Shown here in pieces: positions 46,566 to 56,812 of a DNA stretch of 64,000 nucleotides. Every line of letters starts with the position of its first letter. Position 1 is the stretch's first letter. The position numbers and the translations under genes were made by a program. The notes under the pieces are model-generated. The model was not told the origin of the DNA, did no database searches, and saw only the letters and a list, made by a program, of their open reading frames with translations. Source of the DNA: Apiotrichum sp. Y4204 (lineage: Eukaryota > Basidiomycota > Tremellomycetes > Trichosporonales > Trichosporonaceae); NCBI GenBank assembly GCA_025531455.1, contig JAMYHL010000029.1, positions 496,001 to 560,000 of the forward strand, written 5' to 3'.

Positions 46566-49474
46566 ATGGGTCCTCCGCCGCAGAAGGACGAAGTGGGGCC
46601 GCCGGGCGCGGGCACTTACTTCGTCTACGCTGCGACCCCGCCTGTGAACGAGGCCGAGTGGGAAAAGCTTGTGAGTCGCGTGCGTGCCGAGTGCGGGCGG
46701 TGCGGAGCGCGTGAGCGCGTCACCGTTACAGCGTTGCGTGCAGCATTGTGGCCTGTGGCCCATGGAGCTGTCGCGCGTCTCTCGATGTGCAGCCCAGTCT
46801 TCAGACTTTTAGATCACTGACAGCAGCCCACGCCGCAGCCGGTGCTCACGCCCTCGCCCGACAGCCTCCTTCTCCGCGGCATCGCAGACTACACATATGT
46901 CCCGCGGTGCGAGGGCGGCATCCTCGGCCGCGGCAAGTTTAGCACAGTGTACCGCGTCCGCTCGACGCTCAAAGACGGCACCACCAAAGAGTTTGCCCTC
47001 AAGCACACGCCGCTGTATCCGCACCACCCGCTGATCGCCGCGCGTCTGCTCCGCGAGCCGACGCTCCTCGCCCAGCTGGACCCACACCCATGCCTCATCG
47101 GCGTAGACGGCTTTGTGCGCACCGAAGGCCACTTTTATCTTGTCGGTACGTCTCAGCGAGCAAGGGATTGGCATATTCGGATCGCTAATGGCCAGAGCAC
47201 TGCGCGTCGTCTCACGTGCCCCTCCCAAAGCACCCCCTGCCGCTGCGCCCGAGCCGCGCAGCCTACCTCCTTGACCAGCTCGTCTCCGTCCTCCGCGACG
47301 GCCTCCACGCCGGGCGCGTGTGCCACCGCGACCTCAAGGGTGACAATGTGCTGATTGATGTCGACACGGGCGACATTCTCCTCCTCGGTAGCTACAGCCA
47401 CCACTTCTTAAACTGACAAGCAGACCTCGGACTCGCGACCCACTTCTCCGCCTCGGAGCCCAGACTCACAACATGCTGCGGCTCACCCGCGTTTCATGTG
47501 AGTCGCTCGCCGTGCAACGTGCTTGAGACGACACGCTCATTGTACAGAGTCCTGAAATTGTCAACGCGCTCAACCGCCGCCCTGGCGAGGTGACATACTA
47601 CGGGTGAGTACAGATGCAGAATCGCGATCGGGCATTACGGATCACGGATCTTGTCATGTGTCACGCTCGGCGGTCGCGTCTCTGCACAGGCAGCGCTAAC
47701 CGCAAGCCCCGAGGTGGACATCTGGTGCATTGCTCTCACGATGCTTGCCCTCCTTCTCCAAATGCGTTTTCCCCTGGGCCCGACACACACCTCGCGGCAC
47801 ATTATGCGCGAGCGCGCGCTCGACCGCCTACAGGAGCTCGACGACCTGTACCCTCCGGCGGAGCCGTGGCGGGGAATGGGATACCCAGAGTATCGCGGCA
47901 TGCCTGACGAGGAGCGCGCCGCGGAGACCGAGGCTTGGAAGCGCGTGCGCCGGGCAATGGAGCACTTTGTGGACATTGATCCCGCAAAGCGCATGTCCGC
48001 ATTTGCGCAGTACGACGTTGGCGACAGGATGCGCGCCCGCGTCGAGGCGCACGCCGCCCTCGAAGCCTCGCGAAACTTCAAAACGACGACATTCCTGCCC
48101 TCGGAAGTCAAGTATACCCTCCCGCTGTATTTTGACCCGATCATTCCAAACAGCCCCATTGTGCTCCGCAACCCATCTCACGAGCCGGAACGCAGAATAC
48201 TGAGCTACATCAAGTATCTCCTCCGCTCCGCCGGCATCCTGTACCACCATGTCCCCGACACACATCCCGCCATTCTCCAGCTCGTCCTCCCGCTCGCCCC
48301 CGAGCAGGACCCGGAGCCTCCGCTGCCGGAGCCTGCTCGCGACTGGATGTCGTCTCTGCTTGGACTCGGGAGGAAGAGTCCGCCCCGCTCAGCCTCTGTT
48401 CCCGCACCCTCAGCCCGCGAAGCAACGCCCCCGCCAGGACCCGCACAGTCGACCCGCGGCAAAAAGGTGTGGCAGCAGCAGGTCTGGCTGCGCATCGAGG
48501 TCGAACGCACCTCGACGTCCTCCCGCTCCTCGCACTCTCGCGCCCCGAGTCGCGCGGGCTCACGCGCCCCATCCCGAGCAGGCAGCCGCGCCTCGAGCGC
48601 TACACGCCCGCCAATGTCCCGCGCCCCATCACACACCCGCTCCCCAGAAGCCGAACTCGTACCTCTCGCCGAGGGCATAGTGCAGAACCTCACCCTCGAC
48701 CCCTCGCGCCCTATGACCGTGGAGCCGAGCACCATATTCCCGTCTCTAAACGACATTGTCACGCCCGCAACGACCGCCGCACCCAAGCTCCACCGCCCTG
48801 TTCCCAGTCCGCTCTCCCGCGTCGCCTCCCCTGCTGCAACGACCACAGCGCTTCCCGCCATGTCCCCACCAGCCTCTCCCCGCCCGCACACACGCCGCAC
48901 CCTCAGCTCCCACGCACACACCCCGCGTGTGACTCTCACACTCACCGAGCCACGCGGGTACGAGCTCCTCCGCGCCGCACTCGTCGTCGCCGTCTCAGCC
49001 CCGCGCCGCGGCTCGGACGCACCCTCAATGTCCCCCTCCGCACCCCCAATGTCGCCTCTAACCCGCGCCCTCGCGATTCCCTCATCGGGCTCCTCGACCG
49101 CCGGCTCGGCCTCCGCCTCGGACGTCGACCCCCTCGAGGAGGAGGAGCGCGGCCGCGCGCGCTCAAAGGACAATGACGGGTTCAGGGGGGAGGAAACCCG
49201 CTCGCAGACCGTCCGCCCAGGATCGATCGGCACGCCGCAGCCGCGCCGCCGCAAAGCGCTCGACGCGTACGAGTACGAGCGGCGCGCGTCGCGCGCCCTC
49301 CCGAGCGCCCTTCCGAGCGCCCCGATCCCGAACAAGCCCAACCACCAGCCCCCCCGTGAACGGAAAGCCTCGGGCCTCCTCGAGAGCATATTCGGCAAAC
49401 AGGACGTGATGCGACGGAGCACGAGCGTGCCCGCCTCCCCGCGCGGGGACATGGAAAAGGAGAATGGAGCGTAA
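46566..49474 (+). CDS. Protein kinase with DLG motif and long tail
   Basis: Exons: 46566-46670, 46827-47145, 47196-47387, 47424-47497, 47548-47603, 47707-49474; 837 residues. Kinase landmarks: GILGRGKFSTVYRVR (about 65-79), FALKH lysine, HRDLKGDNV near 186, a DLG (in place of DFG) near 205, and CGSPAFHSPEI for the activation/APE region, then DIWCIALTMLALLL. After the catalytic domain comes an unusual block (about residues 390-520) with a YTLPLYFDPIIPNSP segment and a QVWLRIEVER strand, then Ser/Arg/Pro-rich disorder. I cannot assign a subfamily. DLG occurs in active kinases, so loss of activity is not implied. The splice donor after exon 3 (GTAGCT) is non-consensus. Confidence 0.82.
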
Positions 49475-50536
49475 AAGAATGACCCACGTACTGATATTGT
49501 ATAGTAATCTTCAATCACATACCCCCACTCGTATAACAGCACCCCGACAAGCCATACATAATGCGCGATGCGTCCCACCACTTTGATTTCCATACCCCCG
49601 CCGTTCAGTTGTCATCATCCATCATCCAGGGCCATCTACATCTCGCATACGTACATCTCCGCATGCAGCATTCCTATGGAACTATGGAACCAGAGCAAGT
49701 ATCAGCAGACGGGCGGGCGGGAGAGCCGTAGGGCGTCTCATTGATGCCAAACTGTGTGTGGCCCACAAGGAGGAATCCGTGAGCCTCCATCTTTATTCAC
49801 AGTTGCTATTGTCCTCTCATCTGCCCAGTCACCTCTTCTCCGCCGCTCGCTGTTGTCGAATCAACTATCACCGCACATCCATTCACCTACATTCCTTTAC
49901 TCAACAGCGCTGCCTCTGACGCTCTCAGTCCAGTCTGCGCATATTTGTCGCTTCCCCGTCTCCCACGTCCGTCAGATCACCCACCGCCTGTTCGTCGCCA
50001 GCGAAATTATGTCTTGCGGAAGAGTCTCATGGGTGATTCTGTACTGATGTACGGATAAGCGCCGCACTGTTTCTCATACTCCCCATCTCCCTCGTCCTTG
50101 TCATCCTTTACATCTCTCTCGTCCTCCCATTCTCGTACTTACCACACCAGTCTCCCTCATGCATTGCCGCTTGCCACTACAGACTTCCGACACTGCCTAC
50201 CCGTAGACACTGCGATGAAGCGAAGAAGTGCATCTATCTCCGCAACTGTCCTCACCAATGTCCGTCACCTCACACCGATGCCTCACTCCATCGCTCTGCG
50301 CCCTCGCCTCACTCCATCGCTCTGCGCCCCCACCTCTCCCTTTGCTCCGCGCCGTTGCCGCTTTCCCTCGCCGCTCACAGGAAGTATCATCTGCATAACA
50401 TCACCGCCTGTCGGATCGACTAGACGGCAAACATGGGAACGAATAGTGCGCAAGGGCTCACACAACACACGCCAACATATGCCTTACCTTGGCCACTCCA
50501 CGTCGCGTTTTCTCACTTCACCGTACGGCGAGGAGC
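49475..50536. other. Intergenic, convergent kinase and RRM genes
   Basis: 1062 bases between two 3' ends. A direct repeat of TCACTCCATCGCTCTGCGCC occurs twice around 50282-50330. No gene. Confidence 0.5.
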
Positions 50537-51502
50537 TCAGTAACGGGGCCGGTCATCATACCTGGGCCTGTCGTCACGGCGGTCGTCGTAGCGGCGCTCT
50601 CCACGGTAGTAGTCGCTGAAGGTCAGATCAAGTCCGAGGCCGAACTCCGAGACACTCACTCAGGGGGAGGGGGGCGACGGTAATCATCGTAGCCGCCCCT
50701 GCGGTCGTCGTACCTGTCGAATCCCCCCCTGCGGTCCTCGTACCTATCATATCCACGCCTGTCGTCGCGGGGTCCGCGATCCGAATAGCGCGAGTCGTAG
50801 GAGCGAGGCTGGTAGGGCCTCTCATCATAGCGGCCGCCGCCGCCGCCGTAGCCGCGGCCTCCGCCGCCGGGACCGCCGCCCTCGAACTTGGTGCCGTGGT
50901 AGCGACCGGGAGTGGGGGTGCGGGCGCGGCCACGCTTGGCGTGGGCAACAGTGAGCACGCGGCCCTCCTGGGTGGTGCCCGAGAAGGTCGAGATGGCATT
51001 CTCGGCCTCCTCGTTAGTCTCAAACATCACAAAGCCAAAGCCACGCGACTCCTCTAATTTGTTAATGGAATGTAAGAAATGCGGTGGGCTCACGGGTGTG
51101 GGGGTCGCACATGACCTGAGCCTTGACAATCTTGCCACACTTGCTGAAGAGGTCCTCGAGCTGGCGGTCGTTGATGGAGCGAGCAAGACCCGAGACGTGG
51201 AGGTTGTTGCCCTGGTTGACCGAAACGTCGTTACCGCTGGGACGTTTAGATGATGAGTGGGCATTGTAAACTTACCGGCCACCACCACCACCACCACGGG
51301 GGGCATCGCCACCGCCGTTGCGAGGAGCGGGCGAGCGGCTGCGGTCGCGGCGGGGCGAACGCTCGCGGGGCTCGCGGTCCGCGTCGCGGTCGGAGCGCTC
51401 CTCGCGACGAGGAGAGCCCTCGCGGTCGCGCGAGTAGCCATCGTTGGCGGCGGGAGCCGAGTTTTGCCAGACTGGGCGTGTCAGGCGTTGTACGGCGGGC
51501 AT
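50537..51502 (-). CDS. RS/RGG-rich single-RRM protein (Tra2-like)
   Basis: Exons: 51276-51502, 51094-51236, 50660-51053, 50537-50615; 280 residues. An N-terminal Arg/Ser/Asp-rich segment (RSPRRDRSRSP) is followed by Gly repeats. One RNA recognition motif (about 84-157) has RNP2-like NLHVSGLA and RNP1 RGFGFVMF, and a C-terminal domain is rich in Gly, Arg, Tyr and Asp (RYDDRRGG-type repeats). This order (RS, RRM, RS/RGG) is that of transformer-2-type splicing regulators, which act in the nucleus on exonic enhancers. The last exon is needed: without splicing, a stop immediately follows a good GTGAGT, and joining it continues the DDYYRGERRYDDRRDD repeat pattern. Subtype uncertain. Confidence 0.87.
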
Positions 51503-51869
51503 GGTGAGGCAAGTGAGGTGGGACAGGTGAACGGGTGACAATTCTTTGGATTGGACAGGCGTACTAGGACGGTCAAGCCGTGATGCTCGAGGCGAAGCGC
51601 GAACAATAAAAAGCTGCTTGGGTTCCGTGCTTGCACAGTTGGGGACAAGCCGCAAGGGTGGAAGCCCATCATCTGATGGTGATGGACCGCATTGAGCATG
51701 TTGAACACTCTATGCAAAGCCAAACAGGCGCCACGAGGTGAACTGTATCCCTTTGCGCTTGGGCCCTTTGAGTTTGTGGGGTTCTCCCGCTGGCGCTGCC
51801 GTGGCCGTGAAGGGCGACGCGGATGGCGACTAGACCGCCCGCAGCGGATGGAACAAGAAAGGAAGAGCG

Positions 51870-52298
51870 TTTAGCGACCGATTAGATTGGCGACTGGTGC
51901 CCGAGGGATTATCCGCAAGCGCGGCCTCTTGGACACCACACACAACGTCGAGCGCATGCCATTCTTGGGCCGTGTCGTCGCTGTCATCGAGCCGCTCATC
52001 ACATGCCCAACGCAATCTGCCGAGGCGGCTGTTAAGGGTGAAGAGATGCTGGGTACTGGAAGAGCAGGATGGGCCACAAGCTGGGGGAAAGGAAGACAGG
52101 AGAGGGTCACAGTGGTGAGGGAGGGAAGACACGACGACGCGAGTCGGCGTAATGCCGCTGCCGGGCTGCAATCGAGCCGAACAAATGTATAAAACGAGGG
52201 AAAAACGGAAGAAGCGATCATGGTGGAGTATAACGGTGAGGCGGAGCGGGCTGGGGCTGGGGTTGGAAGGCGGACATACCGTCGGAGGGCTCGGACAT
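51870..52298 (-). other. Candidate short spliced gene, product unknown
   Basis: On the minus strand a strongly C/T-rich tract (52299-52370) ends in a good start context, ACAATGTCC, at 52298. A 19-base exon (52280-52298, MSEPSD...) is then followed by a GTATGT donor. Several acceptors between 52165 and 52035 keep an open frame to about 51830-51870, so the exons cannot be fixed. No homology is recognised. Promoter-like architecture is the only support. Confidence 0.25.
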
Positions 52299-53079
52299 TG
52301 TCGAGTTGGTGGTGAGGGATGGAGAAGAGGATGGAGAGAAGAGAAAGGAAAGGGAAAGGGGGAGTCGGATGTTGTGGTGTCCCAAATTAATAAAAAGGAA
52401 AACAGCAGAGTAGGAGGAATAGGGGTGTATAGTCTCTCTGGTGGTGCGCCCTGGGACAGTGAGAGCACGTCGGAGCACGGAAGCGGGGCATGGTGCTTTG
52501 CGCTTCGTGCTTGGTGCGCATGGTGGCCCTCTTCCTCTCCCCCCTCCCCCCGTACCACCATGACACCCGCGGTGCCCTGCCCCGCGCTGCCTGGCTGACT
52601 CTGTTCACTCTGGCAACTCTGCGCTCTGCGGGTGAAATAACATCCTCCCCCTTACCTACTGGCATCCCCGGGCAGTCGCGCAGTCCCGGAGTTTCGGAAA
52701 TTTATTCCCGTGGCACCCACTTGATGGTCTCATTATGGCTCACGCCCAGGTTGTCATTACATCCATGCTCTTCACATGCCTCTCAGCTCTCAGGATCTCA
52801 GGTCTCAGGTCTCTCATTGTGCACTCCGCAGCTCTGCGTATGTCTTGCATCTTGTCGCGAATCGCGAAGAATTGAAGAATCACCTGCACTCGCCGTGCTG
52901 TTCTGCAAACTCCTGCTGGCATGCAGTTCCCGGCTTCCCATGACCTCGGGGTCCACAATACCGCGGTAAGCCCGCAAAGGACTGACCCAAACAACATGGG
53001 GCCGCGGGGCCCGGGCATGAACCATCTGTTCCCGCCCTCCAGTGCGCGTTAGAGGTATTAAGTTGGGTTATAACTTCAC

Positions 53080-53507
53080 TTACCGACTGCAACGCGAGGC
53101 TGCTTCGGAGTCAGTGAGCACCACTAGCAGCGAGGGCGAAGAGGCATCGAGGTAGCCGAGTACGCGCAGTCGCCTTTTTGGCCTCACTCGGGTCTCCTCC
53201 CATGATGTCACGAATAGCCTCTCAAACACATCGCCGTGTTCAAACTCCCCTCGAACTCCAGAGTCACCATCAACCATTCATAAAGGTAAACGTGTAGAGG
53301 CAGCAGTGGATATCAAAGCGACTACCTCACCAGTGATCCAGTGCAAGATGTGTTGATGGGTTTTGCATCGTGTCTGCTAGAGACCCGCTGTCGTTGGTGC
53401 ACGGTCAGAGCATCCCTATTAAAGTCACCCGTGCCGACAACGAAGGGACAATCGGACTTGTTCAATTCGCCTGTGGCCTGTAGTCTGTGCACCATGCAGC
53501 TTACCAA
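53080..53507 (-). pseudogene. Possible endonuclease/exonuclease/phosphatase-like remnant
   Basis: Two neighbouring minus-strand frames read like protein. One (53322-53507) has PFVVGTGDFNRDAL, similar to the GDFN motif of the endonuclease/exonuclease/phosphatase fold found in LINE elements and nucleases. The other (53080-53277) has FERLFVTSWEETRVRPKRRLRVLGYLDA. They are separated by stops. A broken gene or transposon relic is possible; similarity rests on one short motif. Confidence 0.25.
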
Positions 53508-54162
53508 TCTGCTCCGCAGTGCTTGACAGATATCCCAGGATCCTAGGTGTCCTTGGCAGTTTTATGCAAGCTTCAAGAGCTCAAAAGAGTGCCAATGTGC
53601 CACCGCTGTAGAACTAGCAGATAACTGTGCGCAGCCAGAAGCTAGTCCCTCCCCTTCCCCCTGAGTGACGACTGCCTCATTAGCATTTGCCCAACGCGGT
53701 ATAGGCCGACGATTGAGAATACCAAATTTCATTTGGCCCCGTTCTAAGCGAGGGGAGGTTGAATTGTAATTACGGTCATGGCCTGGGAACGAAAGTGACA
53801 CATAACGGTCACGTGATGTTTGTTGTTGTTGATCCGAGATGCCGAGACTTGAGATCACGGTCTTCTGCAACCCAAGTGTTGGGGGGTCTCGGGTGCTGGC
53901 CCGGATTGGATTGTCCTGACGCTTCGATGCGAGATGGCAGATGCATGCGATGCGTGCGTTGTGCTGAGATGTGCAGATGCGAGATGGCGTGCGGCAGTGT
54001 CGCCCTTTCTACCCCACGGGGCGACAAAGCTGCAGCGCTTCAGTGTGTGTACAGTGTGTCGCTGAAGGGGCAAGAGGAAGGCAGACTCATCCGTCGTCAA
54101 TAATAGTAGTCATCGGGGGGGGGGGGTGAGACTTGAGACCAGAGCGCGTGTGGCTACATGGG

Positions 54163-54170
54163 TATATAAA
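54163..54170 (+). promoter_or_regulatory. TATA box of HMG/YABBY-like gene
   Basis: TATATAAA, 133-140 bases ahead of the ATG at 54303, with a C/T- and CCACCA-rich leader between. A strong consensus element. Confidence 0.55.
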
Positions 54171-54302
54171 CTCGAGAGTGCATTCTTCCCTCACTTGTCT
54201 TTGCCCACTCGCTCTCAATCCGCACCTTCGCTTCCATCACCACCACCACATCCACCGCCGCCGAACGCACCAACCCACCTACCGTCAACTCGCACCTCCA
54301 CA

Positions 54303-55100
54303 ATGGCTCGTACGTTGCTTTCCCCCCTATCTCATGCCAGTTTGCCTCGCGCTCCAACCAAAGCGGCCAGACGCGAGGGTGGAGGTTGTTTACACATTCT
54401 GTCCCGCAGTCCGAAAGCGTGCGCCGTCCATGTAGCTGACACCATGTCTTCCCTCGATACCTTTATCCGCTCCATCCGTCCAAATCACCAATCCACCCGC
54501 CGCCACCATCGAACGCGTCGTTCTCACCATCGTCACTTGCATCCACAGCCAAGAGTAAGTGAATGTCCCGGGGAGAGTACACGACGCGTCCGGACGCGTC
54601 GCGATGTGCGGTGCGGTGAATCGGATGGATGTCTTCCTCGCCATCCACATTGGCTTCGTCGCCACCCGAATCCGTTGCCACTCGAGCGTCTTCCTCTGCT
54701 TATTCCATCATACTGACAACCTAGCTGCCGGCGGCAAGAAGACCAAGACCTCGCCCTAGTGAGTCGACCCGAATGGTCGCGCTCTGGATGCTCTAGAGCA
54801 TTCTACTCGAGACGTTCCCTTGCTGCGTCACTACTCAATGATTACCTCTGAGCCACGCTAACCCACAGCAACCGCTTCATGAAGGTCCAGCTCGCCAAGC
54901 TCAAGGCCGAGCAGCAGAAAGCAGGCAAGAAGGTCGACCACAAGGTAGGTCCTTCGTCTCTCTGTTCACCTATGCTCACAATGCAGGAGAACTTCAAGAC
55001 TGTTGCGTCCAGCTGGCACTCGAGCCCCGAGAACCCCGTATGTGCCACTTGCGCATCTTTCCGAGCGACCGCTGACCCATGACAGAAGAACAAGGCCTAA
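54303..55100 (+). CDS. HMG/YABBY-like 60-residue protein, five exons
   Basis: Exons: 54303-54309, 54725-54758, 54869-54944, 54987-55037, 55086-55100; 60 residues. The spliced protein starts MAPAGGKKTKTSPYNRFMKV, followed by a helical segment rich in Lys and a VASSWHSSPENPKNKA end. The pattern KTSPYNRFMK...LK...ENFKTVASSW is that of the HMG-box-like, YABBY-related small proteins of basidiomycetes, likely non-specific DNA or chromatin binders in the nucleus. All phases agree and each intron has GT-AG ends, with CTGAC/CTAAC branch-like words near the acceptors. The first intron (415 nt) is long and the first coding exon has only 7 bases, which is why simple frame searches miss this gene. Function within the family is inference. 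Confidence 0.75.
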
Positions 55101-56812
55101 GACATCATGACGCTATGTCTGAAGCGCTATTGTAAATCTTGTGACCCGTTTCGAGTGCCCATCCAAAGAAGCATGATACCCGAGCCGTCAAAAGTCGAGG
55201 TGGGGAGGGAAGCGTTGTCTTAGCAGTCGAAGATACCTCGTCGGCTCAGTAGTGTACTTATATGTACTCCTGACCTGTAGACCCTGTACCCGGTCTGGGG
55301 AAATGCGGAGCCAAGCAGCAAAGTGCGGGGTAGCTGTGTGCGCAGAGCGGAATACTCTAATGCCTGCGGTTCTGGAATCCGGCGGCTTTGCCATTGGCCG
55401 AGTAAATTGCCATTGGTAGAAACGCAGAGGAGCGATGGCCAGATGCCGCATACGCCGGTCTGGACGTGGTGTTCCCTGGCCACCAAGTGTCGGATGGGTG
55501 TCCGGTGTCCGGGATCGAGCCGGAGCATAGGGCAATAATCTGCCCGGCGATGGACCACAGAGGGCATTGCAGCTTGGGGCCTTTTACAAGTCGGAACCTG
55601 TCAACCTGGAACAACGTTCAACAGGACAGCGCAGAACGCCACGGCGCAGACACAATGGACCATGGACCACGGCCACTATCGCTTCCCAACTTGCGTCTAG
55701 TCGCGCTGGGAGCGACTAGCAGATACCCAATGAGCTCGTCGATCGTCGAACTGGGTGTCCTTTTACAGAATACAGGGATAGTCACCTTCCTGAATGTGGA
55801 CGCGGGACGGGAATGTATTGTCGATTGACGATTGTCGATTGAAGGGGGGGATTGGCGAACGGCGACTTGTGACTGGCGAGGGCCGGGAAGCGAGGAGCGA
55901 GGAGCGAGGAGCGAGGAGCGAGGAGCGAGGTTGGAACGCTGGGACACGAATCCGGGGATCCGGGGATCCGGGGACTGATCGGCGACTTGTGCATCCGTGC
56001 ATGGGGCACACGCACGCGCTGCTGATCTGCAGATCACCCACACAGCATGCAGATCATCGGCGCAGAGATGTGGCAATCATCCTGGACGTCTTGTACGTGT
56101 TCCAAGCGCAGAAGAGTCCATGATCCATGGTGCATACTCTAGATGGACGCGAGCGATTCCCAGTGAACATCCCGGCCAGCTCACGATGAACCGTGCCCTA
56201 CACCTCCGAGGCAGCATGATCCCGCAAGCCCGCAAGCCGCAAGTCGCGACGCTCAACGCTCCAATTCCGCGATTCGCGCGATTCCGCCGCCCGGCGGCAG
56301 TGCGCGTGGCGTAAATAAGCGATTCGCGCGATTCACGCGCACTACTAAGCGTAACTGTAATTGTTTGTTTGGGCAGGCGCGTATTGCGGGGTACGGGGTC
56401 GGGGTACGGAAGTGGCGACGGCGGGGTGGAATGCCGAGCGTGAAGCGAGGAGGAAGAGCTAGGAAATAGGAGCGAGACGTGAGGCATGGGAGCATGGGGA
56501 GGGTGTGTCGCATGCGCTGCGATACAATACACTATGTACAATGCATACCGCCGAGGATGCCGAGTGGCCGAGAACGGCCCTCCAGCGCGGTGGGTCTCAG
56601 GAAAGAGAGAGCACCTGATGCACCTGATGGATACCTGATACAGAGGCATGACAGCACCACCAAGACTGAGGCGAGGTGGCCAAATGGGTGGTCGCCGATT
56701 TTAAACCAGCAACTACCCGCATTCATCACTCTCCCTCTCTTGCATCTCCTCTCACTTCACCTTCTCGCATACTCGCCTACTCGCACCCTCCCGCGCATCC
56801 CCGCGCTACGCG
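55101..56812. other. Intergenic between HMG-like and MATE genes
   Basis: Unassigned DNA with the GAGCGAG and GGGGATCC repeats given separately and A/T-alternating runs near 56330-56360. No gene is supported. Confidence 0.5.
55890..55931 (+). repeat. GAGCGAG tandem repeat
   Basis: Five to six head-to-tail 7-base units, followed closely by three copies of GGGGATCC-type sequence (about 55950-55975). Confidence 0.8.

Larger units (their letters stand above)
51503..54302. other. Intergenic region, mostly unassigned
   Basis: About 2.8 kb. Two weak candidates lie inside and are listed separately: a possible spliced short gene on the minus strand (51870-52298) and an endonuclease-like remnant (53080-53507). 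The 3' end (54160-54300) is the promoter and leader of the HMG/YABBY-like gene. Confidence 0.5.
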
